This document shows positions 11,116 to 21,734 of a DNA stretch of 64,000 nt, in pieces (position 1 is the stretch's first letter; every line of letters starts with the position of its first letter). The notes under the pieces are model-generated. The model saw only the letters and a list, made by a program, of their open reading frames with translations, was not told the DNA's origin and did not search any database. This DNA is from Dicyema japonicum (lineage: Eukaryota > Dicyemida > Rhombozoa > Dicyemidae): positions 333,772-397,771 of the forward strand of contig RDEW01000027.1 of assembly GCA_011109175.1 (NCBI GenBank), in the 5' to 3' direction. Made by a program: the position numbers and the translations under genes.

Positions 11116-11791
11116 TATTTTCTTCAATAAAATTTTTAAAATCACATTGATTATTAAATTTTTTATTTCCAACTCGTTACCATAAAGATTTTCCAGGTGG
11201 GCGATATTTTTTAAAAGTTTGTTAAAGGGAGCGATGACCTGAATAAGTTTGGGAACCCCAGGTCTAGACGGACCTTCTAGAACACCAGTGTCCTTATATC
11301 CGTCTATTTCATCAATAAACGTAGTAGCTGACTCTCCAACGTAGAATAAACATTTTAATATCCTTAACAACCCATCGAGGGGTACCAGACTTTTCAAGTA
11401 CCTTCATTAAAAAGCTGTGATCGTCAGAATTAAATACCTTAATTATTTGGCCCAGAATACAAGTTCCTATAAAATGCCGATTAAGTTTTAATTGTCAATG
11501 CAAAAATTCTTCAGAAATTCGTAAGTAATTTCTTCTCACAGACTCTAATCTTGTCCTCAATGTATTATGTAATTATCGCTCTTTCCTGTGATTTTCTTCT
11601 TGTACTTCACTAACGACAAACCATGACATGCCGTAAAAGACTTTTCAATCAAACCAAGATCCGATCCCCATTGCTCAACTTTCCTAATATTACAATCCAG
11701 ATTATAAACATAAAAAGTTAATAAATTTATTTAAAAACAATTATCTACCACTGTCTTGTCAATGCATGCAAGGCCACCGATCCCTCATCTT
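11116..11791. other. Downstream of ACAD9-like gene; uncharacterised minus-strand ORF
   Basis: A 110-residue minus-strand frame at 11065-11397 (ending in repeat sequence) contains 'ILKCLFYVGESATTFIDEID' and 'NIAHLENLYGNELEIKN'. It looks protein-derived and may be an old transposon frame, but I cannot name the family. Confidence 0.3.
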
Positions 11792-13872
11792 TCAGTACTT
11801 AGAAGTAACATGATCTATTCCATCATCAATTGCCTTATTAATATCTACAATAATGAGAACATAACTATTCTCAACTTCCTGTATAATCGTTTCCACTTCG
11901 ATATCAACTTCCGAGGCTATTAACCGTGTTATAGCGATCTAATCAAATATAACCACAAACAACCTCGAACGACCCAGTGGAAAGACCTATACACAATGAC
12001 CTCGAGGCTCTGGTAAGGCAGGAGAATAATCTGTACACGTGAATGGTCAACTTTGAGACTCTGTCAAGGAAAATCTGCTCATCAATTGAAGACTATAAAG
12101 GTCATAATAAGAATACCTTTCTTTGAAGGACGTACAAAGAAGCTGCACAAAGACGGAGGATGGCCAACTCCAAAATGTCAGCCTGTTCCTGAAAATAACC
12201 AAATCTCCTAAACACGAAGCGATTGGTGGACAAATCCTGATATCTTGAGCTCAATAGTCTGATTTCTTTTCAAATAAGGGATCTTCAAAGTCTTCATCTG
12301 GAATTTAATTTTAGTGAGGACATTCTCAAACGGATTACTCAGTAATCTAGCCAAATTCACCAGAAACTTTACTTCATCACATTTACCAGGTTTGGTCTCC
12401 CATTTTCTACTCCATGAAGAGCTAGCGACATGCTCAACAAATTATTTGATCCCTGATACTCAAAAACACAAACCTGCATGCCACATAGTTCAGTGGTGAT
12501 GTTGAAGAGGTCAAAAATTTTTTCATTTTCTGGCAAAATGTCACAGATTGAAGCAATTTCGCTCATTACTTGTCTAGTTGAATAAATCTGCACTCTTTCT
12601 TAAATAACTAAACCTTTAGTGCCTGGGATTCCATCAGAAAGTCCAAATCGTCATTAGCTAGTCCACCCACGTGGTAAAGCATGCTCTCTATCGAGTACAC
12701 GGTCTGACTAAGACTCGAAATTCTCTTCTAAGAATGTTAAATGTAATAAACAAACTCGAATAAGCCCGTACTCTGAGAGTCTTCTCCCGAAGGAAGTCTT
12801 GGTTTGCGTGTGTTTTACAAGTGACTCTACGCATGAAAATTAGGTGAACCTAAAACTCTTCTTAAAATCCCAAGTATGACTGCAGAGACGGCCAATCTAC
12901 CATAACTCTGGGCTGTCTGGATGATCTGAAACTTCACGCCAAGTAGTCCAACCTGAACGGCATCTCCCATATGTCCGATGACATTAGTGGTCGGAATAAT
13001 GACATTTGTGAACTTAACTTGGTTAAAGTATCCGTTTTTGGTGATTTCAACCCCAGTCAAATCGTCAACTAGAAAGAGCGAGTGTTGCCCATCATGAGAT
13101 TCCACTTTGGCTGCTACTAAAAACTGGTCTCCTTCGGGGACCCAGGATTTGGTTCCGTTGAGGATAAAAACTTTGTTTTCCGAGTCAAAAACAGCGGAGG
13201 TCTGATTCTGACTAAAATCAGAGCCACTGAATCCGTTAACCTAAAGAATACCAATCTCTCTCGGCATAAGCTAGCGAAATTATTTTTGAGTGAAGAATAG
13301 AGTCCCTGATAAACTTAATTTTCTGTTCTTCCGTTCCAAACAAAACTAGAATCTAAAATTTATGACGAAATAGTACTTTGAAGGCGTTTGTGTTCATCAA
13401 AGAATGGGAAATCGCAGAATGAACGTCCGTTTGGGCTAATAGTTCTATAAATCGGAGATATTGCCTGAAATCCCACTCAAGACCACCTGTAATGAATTTT
13501 ACGCAAATACCGTAAACTTTGGGTACAATTGGGGCAAAAAAATCGTTCTTTCTAACAATTTCACTGTTTAAAGGTTCACAGACGAGGGCTCTCTCATGTT
13601 TTGATTTATCAAATAATTTCGTGATTACTTCGAATTCTTGAATAGAAGCCAACTCTGGATATTCAAAAATGCTCTTTAAATGTATAATCTGCCTTACTTG
13701 ACTGACTTTAAGTCTAAAGATGTCACGCAAAAAAGGTTCCTGAATATTTGGAGATGATGCAGTTGAGAAGAGCCTAAGTCGATGAAATAATACTGCGCGG
13801 ACTATTTAAAATAATTCAAGACATTAAACTTGGAAATTTACGACCGGCGTGAGATAGCGCACTGATCATCAT
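11792..13872 (-). CDS. ACAD9: ACAD9/VLCAD-like acyl-CoA dehydrogenase
   Basis: A mitochondrial FAD-dependent acyl-CoA dehydrogenase of the ACAD9/VLCAD subfamily. ACAD9 is also a respiratory complex I assembly factor. The start ATG (13870-13872) opens a basic, mitochondrial-targeting-like N-terminus interrupted by a 28-nt intron. Conserved pieces in order: 'LFGTEEQK' (13330), 'GFSGSDFSQNQT' (13220), 'FILNGTKSWVPEG' (13150), 'VIGHMGDAVQVGLLG' (12960), 'QTKTSFGRRLSEYGL' (12790), and the subfamily-specific C-terminal half with 'RLFSCLTRASRS' (12010). Introns placed by homology are 21-28 nt. At the site of the catalytic glutamate ('IFEGTNEILR'), splicing a 21-nt intron (12453-12473) gives 'MQGSNNLLSM', so Glu would become Gln. 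Frames do not join cleanly near 12235 and 13240. The ACAD9 label is by C-terminal extension; VLCAD is the alternative. Confidence 0.8.
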
Positions 13873-13939
13873 TTTAATTTAATTAAATAAATATTTTTGA
13901 AAATAATAAATTTATTAAGAAAATTAACTAAAACTATTA

Positions 13940-14495
13940 CAGTCCGACCTTGATTCGAAAAAAACCTTACCTCGGTTTTTGGAACATCCTTAGATTTTTG
14001 AACACTTGGTGGATTGGCATAGAAATGGAAAAGACAAAAACCTCGATGTGGGAAAAAATTAATTAATTGTGACTTATTTAATAGTTTATTTTATTTTAAA
14101 GTAAAAATTCAATATTTTTGTGGCATCTTAAAATGAGCCTAAATATCAAGAAAAACTTGGAATATTTCTTCTCCCATCTGAAAAATCGATTCTCACAGAA
14201 ACTAGCTCGAATAAAAAGATTATTCAGAATTATCTACAAAAAAGATATTTTTATCAAACAAATTAATGATTTGGAAGAATCCGTTTTAGATATCGCTCCG
14301 GATTTCTTGAGTTTTACTCGTTTACGAAAAAACTAAAGCTAGACTTGAAGAAAAATAACTTGAAGAAAAATGTGGATTTGGGAGTAGAAGTTTTTTATAA
14401 TTATTATTTCATAAAATTATAATTATTTACAACTTTTAAGTTAAAACTTCAATTTTGGAATACCTAAGTTTTTGCTCCAAATCGAGGTCGAACTG
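13940..14495 (+). mobile_element. Short DNA transposon with TIRs and TA target site
   Basis: The left end CAGTCCGACCTTGATTCG is matched by the inverted right end CAGTTCGACCTCGATTTG, followed by further partial symmetry. Both ends are flanked by TA (13938-13939 and 14496-14497), as in the Tc1/mariner-pogo/Tigger superfamily. The element is about 556 bp. It contains a 68-codon open frame (14133-14336, starting MSLNIKKNLEYFFSHLKNRF) that may be the remnant of a transposase C-terminus or fortuitous. The size fits a deletion derivative (MITE). Confidence 0.65.
14133..14336 (+). CDS. Small ORF inside the TIR element, unknown
   Basis: 68 residues, rich in lysine and phenylalanine, with an acidic end (DLEESVLDIAPDFLSF). 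It lies wholly inside the TIR-bounded element, so if real it belongs to the transposon. No catalytic motif of a DD(E/D) transposase is present. I do not recognise it. Confidence 0.25.
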   Translation: MSLNIKKNLEYFFSHLKNRFSQKLARIKRLFRIIYKKDIFIKQINDLEESVLDIAPDFLSFTRLRKN

Positions 14496-14859
14496 TATCC
14501 TCGATAGCAGGTATCGTGATTGAGCACTTTCAGAGACGAAACATGAAAAGTTAATACGCTGTATCAAAAGACCCTTTTATGCTTAACTCAGTAGGAATAT
14601 CCACCGAACCCCTACCTTGGTTTGACTTGATATTTTTACAATTTGCGAAGAGGATGGAAATCTGCTTAGCCTTACTTTGCTATCTACGATCCGATTGTGT
14701 GCGAGAAGGTTAGCAAATAGAATTAAAAAACGACGGGGTTTCTTTATTTGTGAGATTTAATTGGAATTTCAGTTATTGATTTTATCAGGATTTAGTTCGA
14801 TTTGTCCGTATTAACCAGAGTAGGGTCATCCCATCGATTTGGACAAACGAAAACATTTC
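14496..14859. other. Intergenic, nothing recognised
   Basis: No coding, tRNA or repeat landmark identified. Confidence 0.35.
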
Positions 14860-15130
14860 AGAAAGACGAAAGTCACTCAAATGACAGTTCCTGGTCCATA
14901 AAGTTTCTTCAACTTTAGGCAGGATGAGATTCAATTCCGGATCATACGTCACTTCCTTTCATAGAAATTCATGTTTTCAATGTCTCCTGAGTCATCACCT
15001 CTTCCATACTCATAGAAAAAGAAAACTTTTATCCCTCAAAAAACGAAATATATATTTAGGGCAATAAAAGTACGTCGCCATCTCAACCTTTCGACTGATT
15101 AACTATTAATCTTCCCTCGTGTCCCCACAT
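14860..15130 (-). repeat. SINE family H, antisense copy
   Basis: Shares the order 'gtctcctgagtcatcacctc', then 'gtacgtcgccatctcaacct' and 'cgactgattaactattaatc' with 16590-16815, 38390-38600 and 40990-41190. Read on the minus strand, the start resembles a tRNA D-arm region. See the finding on family H. Confidence 0.5.
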
Positions 15131-15423
15131 GAACGTACAGGACGGTTGCCTGAATTTCCGGGCCGCATTCACGTAATTCGGAGTCTAGTCTTATGTGGAC
15201 CTCCAGAGGCGTCGTTCCACAAATCCAACGCTCCGTTACCGTGCAATTGGTCTTAAAAATGGGAAAATTAAACAGCAAAGTGATAATAAAGATTTTTTGA
15301 ATAAAACATAAAAATATTTAGAGTTTACAATTATTTAACAAATAATTAGTAACTAAGTGATTTAGCGAATCAACAATTTGGCCCTAACTGCAACAGTAAG
15401 CATTTACATATTAAATTAAAGGG
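15131..15423. other. Upstream region of CAPSL-like gene
   Basis: Increasingly AT-rich towards the start codon at 15424. No repeat landmark was recognised. Promoter elements cannot be assigned. Confidence 0.3.
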
Positions 15424-16125
<702 letters not shown>

Positions 16126-16589
16126 ACTTTTTTCTAACCATAAATAAGGGACTTACTAATATTTGCTTTTAAATTTAATTCAGTTGTTCATTATGACGTC
16201 ATTCAGTTAATTGGTGTTCTTATTAGCAATTACTATTTTCTAATTCTCAATTTGCTTTTCCAAGTCAACGATTTTTAGAAATTATAGGAGAAATGACAAT
16301 ATTTATTTCTTTTTTATTCTGAAGCGATTTGAGCAAGTTTAAGAACAATTTAACGGCATAGATTAATATTATCAGCAACATACATAGATATTGTATTTTT
16401 TAGTTAAAAAGCTAATATTTAAATATTTTTCCCTTACAAATAAATGAATATTTAATATTAAATATTTAAATTTAAAAATACAAATTTATTGATTTTGATG
16501 CTGGAAGTGGCTACCGTTATCTAAATAAGTACCTCATATTAACTATCATCCTATACTTGTAGCTTCTAGTATATGATCCTTTGAGTTCT
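16126..16589. other. Intergenic AT-rich, nothing recognised
   Basis: Downstream of the CAPSL-like gene; contains long A/T runs such as 'atttaaatattt' near 16420-16470 but no identifiable feature. Confidence 0.35.
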
Positions 16590-16815
16590 TTCAGTTTTGT
16601 GCTGGATAGAATTTAAATAAGGATCCTTCTCACATCATGCACTTTTTGTTCAGAATTACGGGTTTCTGTTGTCTCCTGAATCTATCATCTCGACCATTAT
16701 CCCTAAAAGAAGGTTTAAATGGACTTTCATCCATCATGAAACGAATTAGACATTTCGTGCGATAGAGGTACGTCACCACTTAAACCAGACCAATTAACTG
16801 CTATGACGACGTATC
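16590..16815 (-). repeat. SINE family H, antisense copy
   Basis: Carries 'gttgtctcctgaatctatca', 'ggtacgtcaccacttaaacc' and 'gaccaattaactgctatgac', matching the other family H copies in the same orientation as 14860-15130. Confidence 0.5.
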
Positions 16816-17004
16816 CTGCGAATATTTATGATATCAAAAATAATGCTCAAAATTACCTAAAACTCATAAAGCGGTGAATGGAATGTATATAATTTTAATG
16901 CTCAATTAAATAATCTGTTTTATCTTTGATCGCTAATTTCTGAGTGTTAAACTACTTTCTGTCATTTAGTATCCATGACAAAAGACTCAGCTTATATTAT
17001 TAAT

Positions 17005-17215
17005 CAGCCCTCTGTTTCATACACTATCGAAATATCTACAATCATGCAGAAATTTTGAGCCGATGCTATGTCCGAGGAGAAGAGCTGTTAAGGATTCACG
17101 ACCCGCAGGACTCGACCTCTCCCTTGTCGGTTTAGGATCACTTAGTTGAGAACTTTAATTTCTTTCATTTTCACCCAGTGATCCTGGGGGTAATTATAAT
17201 AATCAGTAAAGATTT
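17005..17215 (+). repeat. Repeat family B2, sense copy
   Basis: About 205 bp repeated in inverted orientation at 21515-21720. Shared blocks are 'atacactatcgaaatatcta', 'gacctctcccttgtcggttt', 'gatcacttagttgagaac' and the end 'cagtgatcctgg'. The end is that of a LINE 3' UTR (compare 40870-40950 and 63290-63530). Confidence 0.6.
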
Positions 17216-17355
17216 GGGTTCTATCTTCGTTTTCAAACATTGATGACTTGGAGGAACAATATTTTTGGTTCTATCTTCGTCTACAGACAATCGATGATTT
17301 GGTGAACATGATTTTTGGCTCTATCTTCAATCGAGGACAACCGATCGTTTTGAAT
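17210..17355 (+). repeat. 50-bp tandem repeat, about 2.6 units
   Basis: The motif 'ctatcttc' recurs at 17221, 17271 and 17321, each followed by a related segment containing a 'gatgattt/gatgactt' block and 'tttttgg'. Period 50 bp, moderately diverged. Confidence 0.65.
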
Positions 17356-18030
17356 TTTTTCCTAATATCTTTCCACCAAACATGTTTTTTGAGAATGTAG
17401 CGAATAATTTTAAGTAACTAAGCATGGGAGAGATGACGGACGCATTTCTCTCAAGTATCGGAGGAAGGCTCGCTTCGAAGAGATGCAAACCTCAGGAAGA
17501 CTTTGATTGATGTAGAGACTCAAAATGGCAGTGGTAAGTGGGAACGCCTTCGCAATCCTGGCCTCTCGATTAAAAGACTTTAGTTTTTTTTCTTTTTTCA
17601 ATAAACTCATTACAACAATAAAAACTAAGCAGCATAAACATCCTCAATGCGAATTTTAAGTCAAATATTTAAATTTCCTATATCCATAGACAATATAAAT
17701 CAAGTCTTCCTCAGAAAACCGTGAACCCGAATTTGGAATAGAAACAAGCGAATTCCTCAATCACAAAATTATTGTGATTTGTTATACTAAACTACATCGT
17801 TAAAAATTAGAGCATTAATGGCAAATTTTGACTTATTGAATGATATGTGATATTACTTTCTAAATTGTGGTTGATAGTTGAACAATTTGTAAAAAGTATT
17901 AATTAATTGATTCGTGATTTAGCAACAATTTGCTGTCTGCTGTCAAAGATACTGATTAAAATGACACAAAATGTATCAATATTTGAAATTAGCACGAAAT
18001 GTGATTTTACTATTTATTAAAGTAACTATT
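17356..18030. other. Intergenic AT-rich, nothing recognised
   Basis: A 66-residue minus-strand frame (17410-17610) has no motif. No tRNA or repeat landmark. Confidence 0.35.
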
Positions 18031-18033
18031 ATT

Positions 18034-18270
18034 ATTGAAGTTACTGAAAAAATATACAGATAAAGAAATTGCCCCCAGAACACTCGAGTCTCTCATAGAG
18101 GCAACTGGAGGAATTTCAGAAGAGGAGGGAAAAAAGACCTTCGTCCATATAGAAAATGTGTGGGATCACGATGGCCCGACTATTGAGAGATGCCGGGATC
18201 ACCTTAATATTAGTTAGTAGTTAAGACGGTGTTTCTTTGGCTTAAATAATAATTAAAGTAACTAAAATGA
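18034..18270 (+). pseudogene. 3' end of the large LINE subfamily
   Basis: Encodes 'KYTDKEIAPRTLESLIEATG', closely similar to the last RT residues of the LINE at 28869-31720 ('KYTDKEIAPRAFESIIEATG'). It continues into the same 3' UTR ('gagagatgccgggatcacct' through 'aagacggtgtttctttggct') and ends in TAA repeats. It is a heavily 5'-truncated insertion, about 240 bp. Confidence 0.8.
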
Positions 18271-18382
18271 TATTAAAATTCATTTTTCTGAATATCATCG
18301 AAAAAATAAATTTATTGTTTAATTCTATTCTAATTTTATTTTTATGTAATTTAAAAAATATAATAAATTCTCAGATTTTAAA

Positions 18383-19158
18383 ATGTTGACACATCGCTAT
18401 CTGAACTACGATTTTTTATTTATATGCCAAATAGCAAACTACATTTCAACCTGCATTGCCCTAAAATTCAAAATTATCTCTGAAGGTATTCAGTAATAGC
18501 AACTTAGGTGGATATGATTTCATTACCAAGAACATTTTGCTCACCTTTTTCAGCAGTTTTTTATTATGCTGCAGATCCCAACTTATTTTGAACTTTTTGT
18601 TAGGAAAACCTTTAATTTTTGCGTTTTCGGAGAATTTAGAATTGTCAGCAATTTTTGTCGTTTGGTATAATGTACAAATATTTGTAGGATTTTGATCTTC
18701 TACGTTCATTTTCATCCGTTCAAGTCATTACTAGAAAACAAAATATTCAAAATTATTTTGATTCTTTTGACTACTGCCAACACAGTTTATGTAATCAGGG
18801 GAGCAATGACGAGTTTTGGGAATTCGAACGATCCATTGATTCCGATTATCGTGGGATTTGTAGCAGGTATGAAACATGGGTCGATCCCTTAGGAATTTCT
18901 CTGATGGTCTTGGAACCCGTCATTTCCATGATTATCGGATCAAAAACGATCGTGAATATCAACCACTTGAACTTGTTTGAGTCCAATAATATTCATAGTG
19001 ATGTACAATTCGCACTACTTGCTGCAGTTCTGTATGGTTTGGATGACTATTATTTTTACAATCGGTTCCGAACATGGCAGGATTATTCTGATACCCTACA
19101 CATCACAATCTACATTATCGGGGTCGCTGGAAAGCTCTCTGATGTTATTAGAAACTGA
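18383..19158 (+). CDS. TMEM38: TMEM38/TRIC-like cation channel
   Basis: Trimeric intracellular cation channels sit in the ER/SR membrane and carry K+ to balance Ca2+ release. Exons are joined by introns of 22 nt (18486-18507), 23 nt (18665-18687) and 26 nt (18867-18892). The protein is highly hydrophobic. 'LNFLLGKPLIFAF' and 'LSAIFVVWILIFYVHFHPF' match the family's 'LLGEP..' and 'AVWYLIFFCPFD' positions, and 'IIVGFVAGISLMVLEPV' matches the 'IIGWxKGxGxxxxxxxE' segment. The last membrane segment ('LHITIYIIGVAGKLSDVI') fits 'LIFLFTLFLVSCKL'. The join around 19040-19080 is unresolved: both 'LYGLDDYYF' and, in another frame, 'TIIFTIGSEHG' resemble the family, so the C-terminal exon border or a base call is uncertain. 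Length of about 230 residues is near that of TRICs. Confidence 0.7.
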
Positions 19159-19329
19159 CTCTCGACTAACAATCACTAATCCTACTAGTTTTGACTTTAA
19201 TTAATAAAGGACTCACTTATTAAACGAAAGACTTTCAAATTCTCAAATTAGGTGGCTTCACTGGCAAAGCTTTGAAAAATTCTTGTAACTTGATAATAAT
19301 CGCCCTTTTGCAAAGTGGTAATGTTTTCA

Positions 19330-19560
19330 ATACTTAAACCCTCACTTAGGCAGAGCACATGGCTTATTTTAAGAGGGAAAGAACAGTTATGGTAATTAAT
19401 TTTAAAAAGGGGTTAATGGATTATGAATTTTCTTAATTGGTTTTATTTTTTGGTAGCGTGTAACTCCCAGTAGACAATCCGATTCTGCAGTGAGGTATTA
19501 GTGATGAGGGCGCTTTAAGTCAAGCTAGGAATGCATGGAATCTTCAGCAAGGAATGGACA
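19330..19560 (-). repeat. SINE family A, antisense copy
   Basis: Carries the tail block 'ttaggcagagcac...cttattttaag', 'aagaacagttatggtaatta' and 'gattctgcagtgaggtatta', matching the antisense copies at 42455 and 63745. The tRNA-like head is degraded. Confidence 0.6.
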
Positions 19561-19910
19561 ACAGAAAGATTCGATTCGGGAAATATCTGAATTCTGTCCA
19601 GACTTATGATACAGTAATTTAAGAAATTACAAAAATAGGTGGTATATTTTAAATTTCGTGATACTTTTTATTTTTGAAAATTAAAAAATTTGAATTAACT
19701 TTTTAATGGAAGTCGTAGAAGGCGTTCCATGAAATTAGTGGCGAAATTTAAGGAAGAAATGGATAGAACGGGCGAAGTTGGGTTATCGTTTCTCCGGACT
19801 TGAGTCCTTATGTGAGTGTTAGGGCGATTTAGAATCACCATTTTCGAATTAATTTAATTTTTTTAAAATAAAATCAAATTTTAACAAAGAAACAAATGTC
19901 AGTTGAGAAA
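19561..19910. other. Intergenic, nothing recognised
   Basis: AT-rich; no coding or repeat landmark recognised. Confidence 0.35.
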
Positions 19911-20098
19911 GCCGGCCGCGTGGATTGCGAACGAGTTCCCTCGGAGTATGGCCATTCCAATCTTTTGTCTCAGCCATAGCCCTTATCGTTGATCCCTTTT
20001 TTTCTGACAAGCATTCCTCCGAGTTCTCGCAAGAACTCAGCCGTCATTGGACCAACGGCTCCCGATGATTCGGTCGCAACAGGAGTAAATCGGTACCA
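19911..20098 (-). pseudogene. RT family I C-terminal fragment
   Basis: Reverse complement of 706-895 with very few differences, including the block encoding 'ESSGAVGPMTAEFL'. Same dead 3' fragment type. The very high similarity to the 696-905 copy points to a recent common source. Confidence 0.75.
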
Positions 20099-20217
20099 GC
20101 AATTTAACAATTTCCACGATATCTTCACTTTCTCCATTTTAATTTAATTAAAAAAATTATTTAGTTTTAATTTTTATCTAAAATTAATATCAGACGAATT
20201 TAAATATTCGTTCTCAC

Positions 20218-20940
20218 ATGAGTTTTGGTGGTGAACCTAAATGTAAATAAGATATATTAAAATAAGATGAATTGTTATATAAATATTCCCAAAGAGAGGT
20301 CGATTACATCAAATCAGAAATACAGAGATGGTACAGTAATATAAGAAATACAGTTCGGATATGGTCGAATCCTCTGAAAAGACCATGGTTTTTTCTTAAA
20401 GAGATAAATGACAAAATTAACGTCAAAACAAATGTATTTATTTTACTCACAAAAGATTCCTCTTGGTCGAGCAGCTTTCATGGAGGGATATCTTGTCCAC
20501 ACAAACGAAGTACTTGTTCTACTGGGGGAGCAATATTTCACAAAATGCTCATCTACTCATGCCACGTGTATTCTGCAGAGAAGAATTGACTCCATAAATG
20601 CTCACATTGCTAAACTGAGAGAACATCTCCGACTTATAGAATCTAACCTAGAAGTGGTGGACAGTCTTAAAATGGGGAAAAGTGAAGATGTCGTGGAAAT
20701 TGTTGAATATGAGGATAACCCCGTCCATACCTCCCATATTCAGTTCAGTCATACAGATAATCCATCGTACATAGTAAACTTTTTTGTAATCCAAAGGGGA
20801 GTCATTATGGAGATATAAAGTCCCCCGGAGATATTGCCTGCTTGAGTACTAAGATAGCCGAATCAAATGAACCACGTGCTGCTATTATAACGGAGAAAAA
20901 AAGGCCACAATCAATGTTTGCCAAAATGAGAAGAAAGTAA
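20218..20940 (+). CDS. URI1: URI1-like prefoldin-family protein
   Basis: Unconventional prefoldin RPB5 interactor, part of an R2TP-linked complex involved in RNA polymerase assembly. The start ATG (20218) is followed by a 24-nt intron (20243-20266). Another 22-nt intron (20434-20455) joins 'NDKINVKTN' to 'IPLGRAAFMEGYLVHTNEVL' and 'VLLGEQYFTKCSS', the prefoldin beta-hairpin core that matches human URI1 ('VPFGPFAFMPGKLVHTNEVTVLLGDNWFAKCS'). Coiled-coil helices follow ('LQRRIDSINAHIAKLREHL'). A 23-nt intron (20774-20796) leads to a short basic end 'MFAKMRRK'. The region between 20310 and 20400 has more than one possible splice pattern. At about 200 residues the protein is far shorter than human URI1: the long acidic middle is missing, but a short C-terminal motif is kept. 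It ends at TAA 20938-20940. Confidence 0.85.
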
Positions 20941-21514
20941 TTTTTACAAATTTTTTTTGAATCTGATTTTTAGTATTAATAGTCTTCATGTGTGGTCTCT
21001 AGAAAGGGAGTAAGGTTTTATGAGTACCTAGCGATTATGGCTTGACGTTTGGAGACTATGAAGTCGTACACTTTAGTGTCTGTGGGACTAACTAGCGGGT
21101 GTCTCTTGAATCGGGTACATAGACTATTTTTTTGGTAGTTGAATTTTTTATAGACGTGAATACGAAACCTTAGTAAATAAGCACGTCCACGAATATCTAT
21201 CATTATGGAAACCCTTTCCCCCCAGAGGAGTAGGGAAGAGCGATATCCTTTTTGTATTCCTGTCAGGCATGGGCGTCTACTTGGACACGTGGATCATATT
21301 ACATCTTACTAAACTAAGCTTATATACTACAATAGTTAGTTTTAGCGGCTTGGAGTCAGCTTGAAGGTGACCCGGTATGGGAAGAACAACAGGAGCTGAC
21401 TGATATTTTAGAATATCTCATTAATAGCTGTGCCAGATAAATAAGGATAATAATTCTCTTCCCTCTCGAAGTAGATCTGTACTGGAGCATTATAGTATCC
21501 CCTTAGCACTTATT
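20941..21514. other. Intergenic; uncharacterised minus-strand ORF
   Basis: A 61-residue minus-strand frame (21018-21203) includes 'FKRHPLVSPTDTKVYDFIVS', which reads like protein but matches nothing I can name. No splice partners were found. Confidence 0.3.
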
Positions 21515-21720
21515 AATATTACCTCCAGGATCACTGGGTCAAAGAAAAGAAATATAAGGTTCTCAACTAACTAAGTGATCCCAGACCGACAAGGGAGAGG
21601 ACGAGTCCGGTGGGGTCGAGATCCTGAACAGCTTTTCTCATTGGAGATCGGCTCAAAAATTCTGTATGATTGTAGATATTTCGATAGTGTATGGAATAAA
21701 AGGCAGCTCGGTAAACTAGC
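21515..21720 (-). repeat. Repeat family B2, antisense copy
   Basis: Inverted match of 17005-17215. It starts with 'ccaggatcactgggtcaaag' and includes 'aactaactaagtgatcccag' and 'gatatttcgatagtgtatgg'. The 3' end sits at the low-coordinate side. Confidence 0.6.
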
Positions 21721-21734
21721 CTCCTTTAAGAGTT

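Noticed and set aside
11065-11397. Minus-strand ORF with 'LFYVGES', faintly like a GIY-YIG (ANKLE1-type) nuclease
   Set aside because: The second half does not follow the GIY-YIG pattern and the ORF runs into repeat sequence.
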